Shown here piece by piece: positions 43,201 to 51,298 of a DNA stretch of 64,000 nucleotides. Positions within the stretch are counted from its first letter, which is position 1. Each line of letters opens with the position of its first letter. A model generated the notes under the pieces. The model was not told where the DNA came from and did no database searches. It saw only the letters and a program-made list of their open reading frames with translations. Source of the DNA: a virus. Position numbers and translations under genes: made by a program. The stretch is taken from positions 62,001 through 126,000 of the IMG/VR virus record IMGVR_UViG_3300020220_000008; one strand, given 5' to 3'.

Positions 43201-45494
43201 ATGGAACCAGCGGAACTAATGGTACTTCAGGGACAAATGGTACTAGCGGTAGTTCAGGGACAAATGGTACATCAGGTACTAATGGAACTAGCGGGACAAA
43301 TGGGACAAGCGGAACTAGTGGGACCAACGGCACATCAGGGTCTAGTGGAACAAATGGAACTTCAGGCTCAAGCGGTACCAATGGAACATCAGGAAGTTCG
43401 GGCACGAATGGTACAAGTGGGTCTTCAGGCACTAACGGTACGTCAGGAACTAATGGAACCTCAGGAACGAACGGTACGAATGGTACTTCAGGAACAAATG
43501 GAACATCAGGTACTAATGGAACAAATGGTACTAGCGGTACAAATGGAACATCAGGTACAAACGGAACATCAGGTACCAACGGTACTAGTGGAACGTCGGG
43601 AACAAATGGAACCAACGGTACAAGCGGTACCAATGGTACAAGTGGAACTAACGGAACTAGTGGTACAAACGGAACAAATGGTACTTCAGGCACAAACGGA
43701 ACCTCAGGAACAAATGGAACCAACGGTACAAGCGGTACAAATGGAACATCAGGTACCAACGGTACTAGTGGAACGTCGGGAACAAATGGAACCAACGGTA
43801 CAAGCGGTACCAATGGTACAAGTGGAACATCGGGCACAAACGGAACCTCAGGAACAAATGGAACCAACGGTACAAGCGGTACAAATGGAACATCAGGTAC
43901 AAATGGAACATCAGGTACAAACGGAACAAATGGCACTAGCGGTACTAATGGAACAAATGGCACTAGCGGTACTAATGGAACATCGGGCACAAACGGAACC
44001 TCAGGAACAAATGGAACCAACGGTACAAGCGGTACAAGTGGAACCAACGGAACTTCAGGTACAAACGGGACAAATGGTACTAGCGGAACTAACGGTACTT
44101 CAGGTGTTAACGGAACAAGTGGTACAAATGGTACTTCAGGCACTAACGGTACGTCAGGAACAAATGGAACTAGTGGTACATCACCGTCGGTACCGGGAGG
44201 GGGGGGCAAAGTTTTAACATCAGATGGGTTGGGTGGGATTACGGCAGAATCAAATTTAACTTTTGATGGTACAGAATTAATCGTGACAGGTTATCAAAGA
44301 GTTGTTGATACAGTGGGAGGGGCACTTGGAAGTTTAAGAGTGGATAGTGCTGTCACTAACTTTTTACACAACGCAATATCTGTAACCAATACAGGAGATT
44401 TTACTAACACAAATTCATTAGTGGGTGTTAATGTGGATGTTACGGATGGTATTTTTTCTAACACATGTTTTGCAGGTTCAACATTTTCCGCATACGGTAG
44501 TAATTATGGTATCGATTTGAGAAACAGTTCCACCGAAACCGGTTCTTCACAATACGGAGCGTCAGTTAGTGTAAACGGTTCAGGACCAACAGAAAAGTAT
44601 GGGTATTATGGTTCTGTTAGTAATACTTCAGATTATAATTATGGTGTTTATGTCAATGTTGAGGACGCGACTGTGGAGAACTACGGACTTTATTCAAGAA
44701 TTGCTAGTAGTGTTGGAGACACATACGGGTTTTATATATCAAATACAGGTACGGATTCAGGTGGTTCTGATTTACATTATGGTGGAAAAATTCTTGTTAG
44801 TGGTATAGGTCAACCAACAAGTACAGTAAAATACGGGTTGGAAATTGATTTGACTGGTGATGCAAAAATTAATTATGGAGTTCACATTGATGTTGCAGGC
44901 GCAACAGACAATTTTAGTATTGTTACTCAAAATGGTTTTGCAATTTTTAATAACCTTGGCACATCAACCGCAGATTTTCAAGTCAAAGGAGACACGGATG
45001 ATAATCTTATTTATGTTGATGCCTCCACAGATAATTTAGGGATTGGGACAAACTTACCATCAAGAAAATTACATGTAAATGGTGATTATACTTTTGTTCA
45101 CAACCCAACTTCAGAATTAACTTCATCTGTTAGTGGTTATGGTGATATAGTAACATTTGGTTCGGGAAGTTTAACAGCAGGTGATTTATACTATTTGACA
45201 AGTTTGGGGTCTTGGTCGGCAACTGATGCAGATGCAGCGTCAACAGCAACAGGAATGTTAGCGTTTGCGTTGGGGTCCTCCGCATCGGACGGTATGTTAG
45301 TTAGAGGTTATATTAGAAATTCAGGATTTACAACAAATACAGGTAACATAGTCTATGTCTCAACAACCACAGGTGCTGTAACTACAACCGCACCATCAGG
45401 TAGCGGAGACATTATTAGAATTATTGGTTATAGTATAGACGGAACAAATGAAATAATTTATTTTAACCCTGATAATAGTTGGGTAGAGGTTTAA
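40242..45494 (+). CDS. Collagen-like tail fibre, 1750 aa
   Basis: N-terminal residues 1-50 (MPQYNRLTDRSRVSAVTLND) are a probable attachment domain. Residues about 52-1312 are some 420 uninterrupted Gly-X-Y triplets built almost only from Gly, Ser, Thr, Asn and Asp (GTSGTNG, GSSGTSG, GTDGTSG), with no proline in the repeat. The end is marked by TSPSVPGGGGK. Residues about 1320-1750 form a beta-rich head: a region of repeated 'Y-G-x-Y' strands (EKYGYYGSV, NYGVYVNV, NYGLYSRI, DTYGFYIS), then GDTDDNLIYVDASTDNLGIG, then a C-terminal adhesin-like domain. Bacterial and phage collagen repeats trimerise into rods, so this is probably a long trimeric fibre. Ser/Thr density makes it a plausible glycosylation target. 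Confidence 0.85.
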   Translation: MPQYNRLTDRSRVSAVTLNDIIHVVVTGDTSQSPQGSSYFAPLSDLQSILSGSSGTNGTSGTNGTSGTNGTSGINGTSGSSGTSGSSGISGTSGSSGTSGVSGTNGSSGSSGTSGINGTSGSSGIDGSSGTSGSSGTNGTSGTNGFDGTSGSSGTSGSSGLSGTDGTSGSSGTSGTDGTSGTNGTSGTDGSSGTSGTSGSSGIAGTSGTSGSSGIDGTSGTSGSSGIDGTSGTSGSSGTSGTNGTDGSSGTDGTNGSSGTSGTNGTDGSSGTSGSSGTNGTSGSSGSSGTSGSSGTNGTSGSSGTSGTNGTNGTSGSSGTDGTSGSSGTNGTSGTNGTSGTNGTSGTNGTNGTSGTNGTSGTSGSSGTDGTSGSSGTSGSSGTNGTSGSSGSSGSSGSSGTDGTSGTSGSSGIDGTSGTSGSSGSSGTSGSSGSSGTNGSSGTSGTSGSSGTDGTSGTSGSSGTSGSSGTSGSSGTSGSSGTSGSSGTSGSSGSSGTDGTSGTSGSSGSSGSSGTDGTSGTSGSSGTSGSSGTDGSSGTSGSSGTSGSSGSSGTSGSSGSSGTSGSSGSSGTSGSSGSSGTDGTSGTSGSSGTSGSSGTSGSSGSSGTSGSSGTSGSSGSSGTSGSSGSSGTDGTSGTSGSSGSSGSSGTSGSSGTSGSSGSSGTDGTSGTSGSSGTDGTSGSSGTDGTSGTSGSSGTSGSSGSSGTSGSSGSSGTNGTSGTDGTSGTSGSSGTSGSSGSSGTSGSSGSSGTSGSSGSSGTSGSSGSSGTSGSSGSSGTSGSSGSSGTNGTSGTDGTSGTSGSSGTSGSSGSSGTSGSSGSSGTSGSSGSSGTSGSSGSSGTSGSSGSSGTSGSSGSSGTNGTSGTDGTSGTSGSSGTSGSSGSSGTSGSSGSSGTSGSSGSSGTSGSSGSSGTSGSSGSSGTNGTSGTDGTSGTSGSSGTSGSSGSSGTSGSSGSSGTSGSSGSSGTSGSSGSSGTSGTSGTSGTNGTSGTNGTSGTNGTSGSSGTNGTSGTNGTSGTNGTSGTSGTNGTSGSSGTNGTSGSSGTNGTSGSSGTNGTSGSSGTNGTSGTNGTSGTNGTNGTSGTNGTSGTNGTNGTSGTNGTSGTNGTSGTNGTSGTSGTNGTNGTSGTNGTSGTNGTSGTNGTNGTSGTNGTSGTNGTNGTSGTNGTSGTNGTSGTSGTNGTNGTSGTNGTSGTSGTNGTSGTNGTNGTSGTNGTSGTNGTSGTNGTNGTSGTNGTNGTSGTNGTSGTNGTSGTNGTNGTSGTSGTNGTSGTNGTNGTSGTNGTSGVNGTSGTNGTSGTNGTSGTNGTSGTSPSVPGGGGKVLTSDGLGGITAESNLTFDGTELIVTGYQRVVDTVGGALGSLRVDSAVTNFLHNAISVTNTGDFTNTNSLVGVNVDVTDGIFSNTCFAGSTFSAYGSNYGIDLRNSSTETGSSQYGASVSVNGSGPTEKYGYYGSVSNTSDYNYGVYVNVEDATVENYGLYSRIASSVGDTYGFYISNTGTDSGGSDLHYGGKILVSGIGQPTSTVKYGLEIDLTGDAKINYGVHIDVAGATDNFSIVTQNGFAIFNNLGTSTADFQVKGDTDDNLIYVDASTDNLGIGTNLPSRKLHVNGDYTFVHNPTSELTSSVSGYGDIVTFGSGSLTAGDLYYLTSLGSWSATDADAASTATGMLAFALGSSASDGMLVRGYIRNSGFTTNTGNIVYVSTTTGAVTTTAPSGSGDIIRIIGYSIDGTNEIIYFNPDNSWVEV
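42384..43166 (+). repeat. Nested tandem repeats inside the fibre gene (216/216/189/162 bp)
   Basis: Four near-identical units start at 42384, 42600, 42816 and 43005 with GGTACAAATGG. Their lengths are 216, 216, 189 and 162 bp (72, 72, 63 and 54 codons). They differ by multiples of 27 bp, the length of an inner 9-residue repeat GTSGSSGSS. All changes keep the frame, so fibre length can vary by slippage or recombination. Confidence 0.9.
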
Positions 45495-45498
45495 TAAT

Positions 45499-46014
45499 AT
45501 GACAAAATTTAACGGTTTTGATTTTTATGATAAAAAACAAGTTGTTCTAACAAGTGGGATTCCAAGTGCATATGTTAATGCGGCATCCAATACAAAAATC
45601 ACTTCGGTATTTGTTCCAGCAAATACCTTTGCGGCTGGTGATATTTTGAGTATAGAGTGGGTTATTCGGTTAACAGGTGCAACTTCAGGAAACACTACTC
45701 TTTTTTTGTATTGGAATGAGACAGATGATTTAACAACACCGACTCAGTTACAAACTCGTAATACCTCCAATGCGACTGTTAGTAAGAGGAATTCTCTTAA
45801 TAGGAGACTTTCAATTGCCGTTGCTAATGGAACAGGTAATGGGTCAATTATGTATGGTGTTGCCGGAGCACAAGATACAGATTTTCCTGCAGTAACTTTT
45901 GCAATATCAAGTGGATTAGTATTAAATTGGACCATAGACTCTTACATAGTGTTATCCGGTTTTTCTACTATAAATACAGGAATTAGAACAGAGTTTTTCA
46001 AAGTTAGTAATTAA
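45499..46014 (+). CDS. Fibre-associated protein, first of three paralogues
   Basis: A 171-residue beta-rich protein 4 nt after the fibre stop. It shares a layout with the genes at 46277 and 46797: a short start (MTKFNGFDFY), a central FVPANTFAAGDILSIEW block near residues 37-53, then a strand with LFLYWNET, a RRLSIA segment near 102 and the ending LNWTIDSYIVLSG near 143. The repeated 'P-A-N-T-F-x-x-G-D' block is the family signature. Position suggests a small head or tip protein that assembles on or with the collagen-like fibre, with paralogues offering alternative receptor specificity. No database family is recognised. Confidence 0.65.
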   Translation: MTKFNGFDFYDKKQVVLTSGIPSAYVNAASNTKITSVFVPANTFAAGDILSIEWVIRLTGATSGNTTLFLYWNETDDLTTPTQLQTRNTSNATVSKRNSLNRRLSIAVANGTGNGSIMYGVAGAQDTDFPAVTFAISSGLVLNWTIDSYIVLSGFSTINTGIRTEFFKVSN

Positions 46015-46019
46015 AAATT

Positions 46020-46280
46020 ATGGTATATTTAGAAAAAAAATTAAATACATTAGTTAAGTCTGTAGGTTCAGATGGGGCGTCATTTTTAGATGTCCCAAGA
46101 ACTCTAACATTCACAATTGTCGATGAAGAGGGTCATAGTGGATATTTTTCAAATAATCCAGAGGATGTTTCAATAGAATTAGAGGAAAATATTATTTTTT
46201 TCAAAGTTAAAGACACTATAATTGATAATATTGAATTTCTCGATGCTCAAACAATGATAAATTATATTTACGACTTATGA
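46020..46280 (+). CDS. Small unknown protein in the fibre cluster
   Basis: An 86-residue protein starting MVYLEKKLNTLVKSVGSDGA, beta-rich in the middle (RTLTFTIVDEEGHSGYF) and acidic overall. It begins 5 nt after the first paralogue and overlaps the second by 4 nt (ATGA), so all are translated as a chain. It is unrelated in sequence to the three paralogues. A chaperone or minor fibre component is possible, but nothing in the sequence shows it. Confidence 0.55.
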   Translation: MVYLEKKLNTLVKSVGSDGASFLDVPRTLTFTIVDEEGHSGYFSNNPEDVSIELEENIIFFKVKDTIIDNIEFLDAQTMINYIYDL

Positions 46281-46804
46281 CAAAGATAATAGGTTTTAAT
46301 ATGTATAGTCCTTTTAAGACTATTAGTTTGACAACTCCTCAATCAACTACTTCTTCATTAACAGAAGTTAAGTTGGGATCAGTACTTGTTCCCGCCAACA
46401 CATTTGGGGCTGGCGATTCTTTGAAAATCGAGTGTTTTGCGAGAAAACAAAATACAAATGCAGTATCAAACATAAGGTTGTATTGGAATACCTCTGATAG
46501 TATATCATCACCAACACCAATTAGAATTGGTGAAAATTTAGGTATTATTGCAACGGCAACAGCAATTCCAATAGTTAGAAGATTAGGTGTTGTAACATCG
46601 GATGGTTCAGGAAGCGGGTCAAGTGCCTTATTAAATACAGTTGATTTTTTTTCAGATTACATAACATCAGCGGCCGGATTGTCTTCTGACCCAAGTAATT
46701 TGGCATTAAATTGGACTGTAGATAGTTATATTATATTGGCGGGTGATGTTGATAACGCATCAGATATATTAAATTGTCAATGGATAAGAATTACAAATGG
46801 CTAA
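46277..46804 (+). CDS. Fibre-associated protein, second paralogue
   Basis: A 175-residue member of the same family: MTKIIGFNMYSPF at the start, LVPANTFGAGDSLKIECFAR near residues 36-55, IRLYWNTSD near 63, VRRLGVVTSDGSG near 98 and LALNWTVDSYIILAGD near 142-157. It overlaps its neighbours by 4 nt (upstream) and 8 nt (downstream), so it is translationally coupled. Identity with the first paralogue is concentrated in the central block and the end, while the loops differ, as expected for receptor-binding surfaces. Confidence 0.65.
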   Translation: MTKIIGFNMYSPFKTISLTTPQSTTSSLTEVKLGSVLVPANTFGAGDSLKIECFARKQNTNAVSNIRLYWNTSDSISSPTPIRIGENLGIIATATAIPIVRRLGVVTSDGSGSGSSALLNTVDFFSDYITSAAGLSSDPSNLALNWTVDSYIILAGDVDNASDILNCQWIRITNG

Positions 46805-47312
46805 AATAATCGGGTATAATGTTGGTGTTAAATATAAAGTTGTAACCACTACAACACCTGCGGGTAGTGTAAACTCAATTTCTAATACTTTAATTAATTC
46901 ATTGTTAATTCCTGCAAATACATTTTCTTCAGGAGACATTGTTACGATAGAAACTTGTTTAACAAAAAGTGCAACTAATAATACTTTTAGTTTTTATTTT
47001 TATGTTAATACATCCGCAACACTTGTTGGTGCGACTTTAGTTGCAACAAACACATCAGTTGCAAGTAATGTAAGAGCGGCTCAACTTTATCGTAGACTTG
47101 CAGTCGATGTTGCTTCGGGTAGTGGTAATGGCACAATAATAATAAACACATCAATAGCTGCGAGAGATGATATAGGTGTCACAAATTATACTACAGGGTT
47201 TTCTACTTTAACAACTAATTGGACTACTGACCAATATTTAATTGTTTCAGGTTCTGTTGTTAGTACATCAGACACACTTAGTTGTCAGTGGATAAAGGCT
47301 TCGAACGGTTAA
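46797..47312 (+). CDS. Fibre-associated protein, third paralogue
   Basis: A 171-residue member of the family: MAKIIGYNVGVKYKVV, LIPANTFSSGDIVTIETCL near residues 37-55, a strand with FYFYVNTSA, YRRLAVDVASGSG near 100 and LTTNWTTDQYLIVSGS near 140-155. The C-terminus (LSCQWIKASNG) is nearly the same as in the second paralogue (LNCQWIRITNG), so these two are closest. Its stop is immediately followed, tail to tail, by the end of the giant sugar-transferase gene on the other strand, with no intergenic space. Confidence 0.65.
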   Translation: MAKIIGYNVGVKYKVVTTTTPAGSVNSISNTLINSLLIPANTFSSGDIVTIETCLTKSATNNTFSFYFYVNTSATLVGATLVATNTSVASNVRAAQLYRRLAVDVASGSGNGTIIINTSIAARDDIGVTNYTTGFSTLTTNWTTDQYLIVSGSVVSTSDTLSCQWIKASNG

Positions 47313-50258
47313 CTATCTATTATCTATGTAAATTATTACTTCATTATAATATTCAATGAAGTGTTCGTTCCATAAATCCCATTTTATGTCAATACCATCA
47401 ACAGAGAAAACTTGGTAATTTGGAAAATTTTTAAGGTAAGTGTTTCTAAATTTTCTAAAGTTTTCTTTACTTCCTTCATAATAATTTTCATTTAAGTGCC
47501 ACTCTCCTACAATTTTTTTTACATTATTTTTAATAAACTCATAATTATCATCCGTAAAAATATCGTATTCACCACCCTCACAATCGGTTTTTAAAAAATC
47601 AATTTTATCTATATTGTATAAGTTCAAAAATTTTGCAAAAGTAATACTTTCCATTTCATTTTGTGTACCCTTTACTGAGTTGAAAAGTCTGTCGTTTTTG
47701 GTAAGACAATCACTGTTCGATATTCCTTTCATGATATGTGTCACAGGGTTTCCTATTGTATTTTTTACAAGTGTTGGAAAAAGTTCTTTACAAGGTTCGA
47801 AACAAAAAATGTGTTTTGGTTTTTTATGTAATATTGAATAAGTAAATGGCCCTAAACTTGCACCAATATCCAAAACAATGTCACCCTCCTCAACCTCGAA
47901 AAATTTTTCATATATTTTATGTTCAAAAATTTCCTTTTTTATCGTCTCACTACACCACTCGTTATTAGTTCCCCAATCAAATAAGACCTCATGTACATGA
48001 TGTGTATTTTCTTCTTTATTTATAATCTTATCTATTTCTTTTATCACCATTTCAGATGTTATTTGTTTTGAACATTCAAACATTTTTTCACTTCCTTTAT
48101 GTAAAGGACACCAATTCCAATCACCGGCATCTAACCTGTCCCAATTAAAACATCCATGACATACATCTTCATTTATGACTCTATATGTATCCAAAGTTGT
48201 TTCTGTCCATTTTTTACTAAATCCCGAAATAAGAACTATTGGTAACTTACAAGCCCAAGCCAACCATGAAAGGCCTGAACCGAGACCTACAAAAAATTCA
48301 CATGTTGAAAGTTCATTTATTACTTCTTGTAAATCACCCCCATTGTATATTTTAACACCTTTTGGATAATAGTTACCCATATAACCATTTCCTTCTTTTG
48401 AATAAATTACACATTCATATCCAAGTGAATTCAAATAATCAACAACTTCTTGCCAACCATTTTTGTTATTCCAATATTTTGCTTGAGCTGTTGAGTGAAA
48501 ACCAATACCTGCTTTTTTCTTTTTTGAAACCTCAGGAAGATTAAGTTTTGGTCTTATTTCATTATAGTCTAATCCAAGAATATCAGTTGCAGTTTTTTGT
48601 AGTGGTTGAAGTTTAAAATCATTTGGATGTCTATTTTGATTAAACTTACCACTTTCATTATAGTACCATCCAAGTTGATATTGTGCAAAGATATTATAAA
48701 CAATAACCCCTGGCTCAACAAACTCTATTTCAGGGTATTGGTCAACAAACAAACTATTTAAAAAAGTTGATACAATGAGTTTGCAATTATGTTTTTTTCT
48801 AAATTCTTCGCAGTAAGGCATCCAAGCCAAAGTGTCCCCTAATGACTTTGAGCCAAACGATATATATACTCTTTTATTTTCTAAATTTAATATATCTGAA
48901 AAAACAACATTTCCATTTTCTTTAATTTCAGTTTTCCATGCTGTAAAATATTCTCTATTAAGTTTGACCCAAGAATTCATATCAATATTGTTGTTATAAA
49001 TTATATTATTTTTTTCATCATAAAATGCAACTTCAAATTTTGAATTGCCGTCACCTACTATTTCAAGATAAGGGTTTACAACAAAATGTTGGTTTATTTT
49101 ATAATCCTTATCAATCTTTTTGTTTTCAACAAAATCACAATTTTGTACTTTGTTATAAAACTTAAATAACTGATTTCCAAAACTTTCTTCTTCTTTGATA
49201 ATGTAAGTTTTTTTGTCCTCGATTAATTGAATTAATTTTTTTGAAATATCTTCGAAGTTATTTGAATCAATTGGAGTAATGTAGTCATCAAACATTCCCA
49301 TGTATTGAGGTAAATTTCTTGTTAAAATTTTAAGACCATAACTTATGGACTCACGAACCACAAGAGGATTACACTCAACTAATGAATTAAACATTAAAAC
49401 ATCTGATGCAATCATAAAGGATTCAACATCATTTCTTTCACCCCAAATGGTTACGTTAGATGGTAAGTTTTCCATGAGTGGACCCCAATAGTATTCAAAA
49501 TTTTCGGCCTGATTTCCAACAAAATGGAATTGAATGTTTGGATGAGTTTTTTCTAAAATACGAGCAATTTCAATACCTTCTTTTTGATTTTTTCCTTCTG
49601 TCCATAACCCAACATTAAGAACATGGGTTTTTGTTAAATCTAAACCTAATTGTTCTCTTCGATTAATTTTTTCAATCAACGGAACTTTATGTTCTGTTTT
49701 TGAAATTGTGTTTTTGTGGTATAAATAACTCACCTTATCCTCCAATGGATATGTAATGACTTCTTTAGGTGATTGTTTTTTATTATAAAGATTTTCTAAA
49801 TGATATGGCGTTACAAAACAATAATAATCTGGTTCAAAATTTTTATTGTTATTTGCATTGTACCAAATATTATGACAAGACTCAACAATTTTATAAGACC
49901 TATTGTTATTATAAATCTCGTTTAAAATATTAAGAGGTATTTTGTTAAAACTTTCAAAACCTTCAGGTACTTCTTCGAAATGAACAATATCTATATTGTT
50001 ATTTTTTATTATATCAAATAACTCTATTTTTTTTTCTTTTTCTGTAAAAGAACCAAGAGAAATGAAATGATTATTTCCTAACAAATCTATAATTTTATTT
50101 CTTTGTACCAAATAAATTGTGCTAAACTGCGAATATTCAACCAAATATACTTCAATTTCATTTTTGAATTTTTGCAAAGATTCAATTCTTTTTAATACAA
50201 ATTGTGGCATCCCTCCTGTTGAAAGGTGAGGAACCACATACATCAACTTTAATTTCAT
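47313..50258 (-). CDS. Trifunctional fusion: GT4 / O-heptosyltransferase-like / FkbM methyltransferase
   Basis: A 981-residue protein of three domains. Residues 1-370 are GT4-like: YVVPHLSTGGMPQFVLKRIE at the start, HVLNVGLWTEGKNQKEGIEI near 210-230 and SLVECNPLVVRESISYG near 300. Residues about 455-725 resemble the autotransporter O-heptosyltransferase (TibC/AAH) branch of GT9: FGSKSLGDTLAWMPYCEEF, FFVGLGSGLSWLAWACKLPI and the Cys set CHGC, WCPLHK, FECSKQI that binds iron in that family. Residues about 745-960 are FkbM-type methyltransferase: VDIGASLGPFTY, FCFEPCKELFPTL and FLKTDCEGGEYDIF. Characterised TibC-type enzymes put heptose on Ser of repeat proteins. The collagen-like fibre ends one gene cluster away. 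Confidence 0.8.
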   Translation of the reverse strand: MKLKLMYVVPHLSTGGMPQFVLKRIESLQKFKNEIEVYLVEYSQFSTIYLVQRNKIIDLLGNNHFISLGSFTEKEKKIELFDIIKNNNIDIVHFEEVPEGFESFNKIPLNILNEIYNNNRSYKIVESCHNIWYNANNNKNFEPDYYCFVTPYHLENLYNKKQSPKEVITYPLEDKVSYLYHKNTISKTEHKVPLIEKINRREQLGLDLTKTHVLNVGLWTEGKNQKEGIEIARILEKTHPNIQFHFVGNQAENFEYYWGPLMENLPSNVTIWGERNDVESFMIASDVLMFNSLVECNPLVVRESISYGLKILTRNLPQYMGMFDDYITPIDSNNFEDISKKLIQLIEDKKTYIIKEEESFGNQLFKFYNKVQNCDFVENKKIDKDYKINQHFVVNPYLEIVGDGNSKFEVAFYDEKNNIIYNNNIDMNSWVKLNREYFTAWKTEIKENGNVVFSDILNLENKRVYISFGSKSLGDTLAWMPYCEEFRKKHNCKLIVSTFLNSLFVDQYPEIEFVEPGVIVYNIFAQYQLGWYYNESGKFNQNRHPNDFKLQPLQKTATDILGLDYNEIRPKLNLPEVSKKKKAGIGFHSTAQAKYWNNKNGWQEVVDYLNSLGYECVIYSKEGNGYMGNYYPKGVKIYNGGDLQEVINELSTCEFFVGLGSGLSWLAWACKLPIVLISGFSKKWTETTLDTYRVINEDVCHGCFNWDRLDAGDWNWCPLHKGSEKMFECSKQITSEMVIKEIDKIINKEENTHHVHEVLFDWGTNNEWCSETIKKEIFEHKIYEKFFEVEEGDIVLDIGASLGPFTYSILHKKPKHIFCFEPCKELFPTLVKNTIGNPVTHIMKGISNSDCLTKNDRLFNSVKGTQNEMESITFAKFLNLYNIDKIDFLKTDCEGGEYDIFTDDNYEFIKNNVKKIVGEWHLNENYYEGSKENFRKFRNTYLKNFPNYQVFSVDGIDIKWDLWNEHFIEYYNEVIIYIDNR

Positions 50259-50311
50259 AATTTGAAAATAATTTATTCATATTATTTGTGAAGTTTCTTA
50301 CATTTTAAGTG

Positions 50312-51298
50312 ATGAAAAAAGTTTGTTTGGATTTATCTCAATCAAGAGCTCTTGGTGATACATTATGTTCAACACCAACGATTAGAAAATTATATAATTC
50401 TTATAATCAAAAAATTTCCATTATAACTCACCACAAAGAAATTTTTAAAAACAATCCATATGTTGATGTTATTTTCGATGTTGATGTGGAAAATCTAACA
50501 GATGAGTATGAAATTTTTAATTCCTTTGATGTTTTTTATAAACCAAATGGTGTTTGTAATAAACATAATGTTATGGATATACGACAATTTCATGCAATTA
50601 ATCTTGGGTTCATGTTAACAAAAAATGAAATGACCTTAGATTATATTCCATCACAAACTTCAATTATGAAAGAAATTCCAAGAAAATATGTTTTAATTCA
50701 TCCCGTACAGAATTGGAATTCAAGAACTTGGTCAATTGATAATTGGAGGGTACTAACAAAATTATTAAACGAGCAAAATATAAATGTGGTTTCAATTGGA
50801 AAAAATTCATCTGAGTTTGGAGGTTCAAATGTGGAAAAACATGTTTTTGATTTTGATATTGATTTGGGGGTTAATTTAATGAACAAAACAACTTTAGATG
50901 AAACATGGAACTTGATTGAATATTCATTGTGTTTTGTTACAATGGACTCAGGACTTTTACATTTGGCAGGAACAACCGATGCTCAAATAATTCAACTTGG
51001 AAGTTCAATAAACTATGAATTTAGAGCTCCTTATAGAAATGGTTCACAAGATTACAAATATTCTTACGTTGGTGGTGGTTGTAATTTGGCATGTGCTTCT
51101 GATATGAAACATGGGGTAAAAGAATGGGGGTCAATTCAAGGGATACCCCCACTTGTTAATTGTTTAGAAAATAAAAAATCATTTGAATGTCATCCTACGG
51201 TATTACAGGTATATAGAAAAATAATGGAATTACTGCAGTCTGTATTTATAATATATGGCAACATTCAAGACATGAATTTTTTTCAAGTCAAAGTTTAA
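50312..51298 (+). CDS. GT9 heptosyltransferase-like protein with altered C-terminus
   Basis: A 328-residue protein (ATG at 50312; the GTG just before it is not needed). GT9 features: LSQSRALGDTLCSTPTIRKL at residues 7-26, YVLIHPVQNWNSRTWSIDNW near 127-146, FVTMDSGLLHLAGTTDAQII near 210-229 and a Cys-bearing end (GGGCNLACASDM, NCLENKKSFECHP). Comparison with the remnant at 39858 shows the family normally ends shortly after LQVYxKxxE. Here the last ~20 residues (SVFIIYGNIQDMNFFQ) come from the antisense of a truncated gene, so the original stop was lost by recombination. It is divergent from the trifunctional gene with a 53-nt spacer. It probably acts with it. Confidence 0.75.
   Translation: MKKVCLDLSQSRALGDTLCSTPTIRKLYNSYNQKISIITHHKEIFKNNPYVDVIFDVDVENLTDEYEIFNSFDVFYKPNGVCNKHNVMDIRQFHAINLGFMLTKNEMTLDYIPSQTSIMKEIPRKYVLIHPVQNWNSRTWSIDNWRVLTKLLNEQNINVVSIGKNSSEFGGSNVEKHVFDFDIDLGVNLMNKTTLDETWNLIEYSLCFVTMDSGLLHLAGTTDAQIIQLGSSINYEFRAPYRNGSQDYKYSYVGGGCNLACASDMKHGVKEWGSIQGIPPLVNCLENKKSFECHPTVLQVYRKIMELLQSVFIIYGNIQDMNFFQVKV

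Noticed and set aside
40343-44209. A 1288-codon open frame on the minus strand opposite the fibre, with Val-Pro repeats
   Set aside because: It is the antisense of the Gly-Ser/Thr codon repeats. The repeats contain no stop in this frame, so openness is automatic. There is no start context or domain.
41527-44217. An 896-codon plus-strand frame rich in Gln, Val and Leu inside the fibre gene
   Set aside because: This is the +1 frame of the same triplet repeats and is open for the same reason. It has no promoter or conserved domain.
40242-45494. Diversity-generating retroelement target in the fibre tip
   Set aside because: No reverse transcriptase or template repeat is visible in the window, and the tip lacks an adenine-biased near-duplicate.
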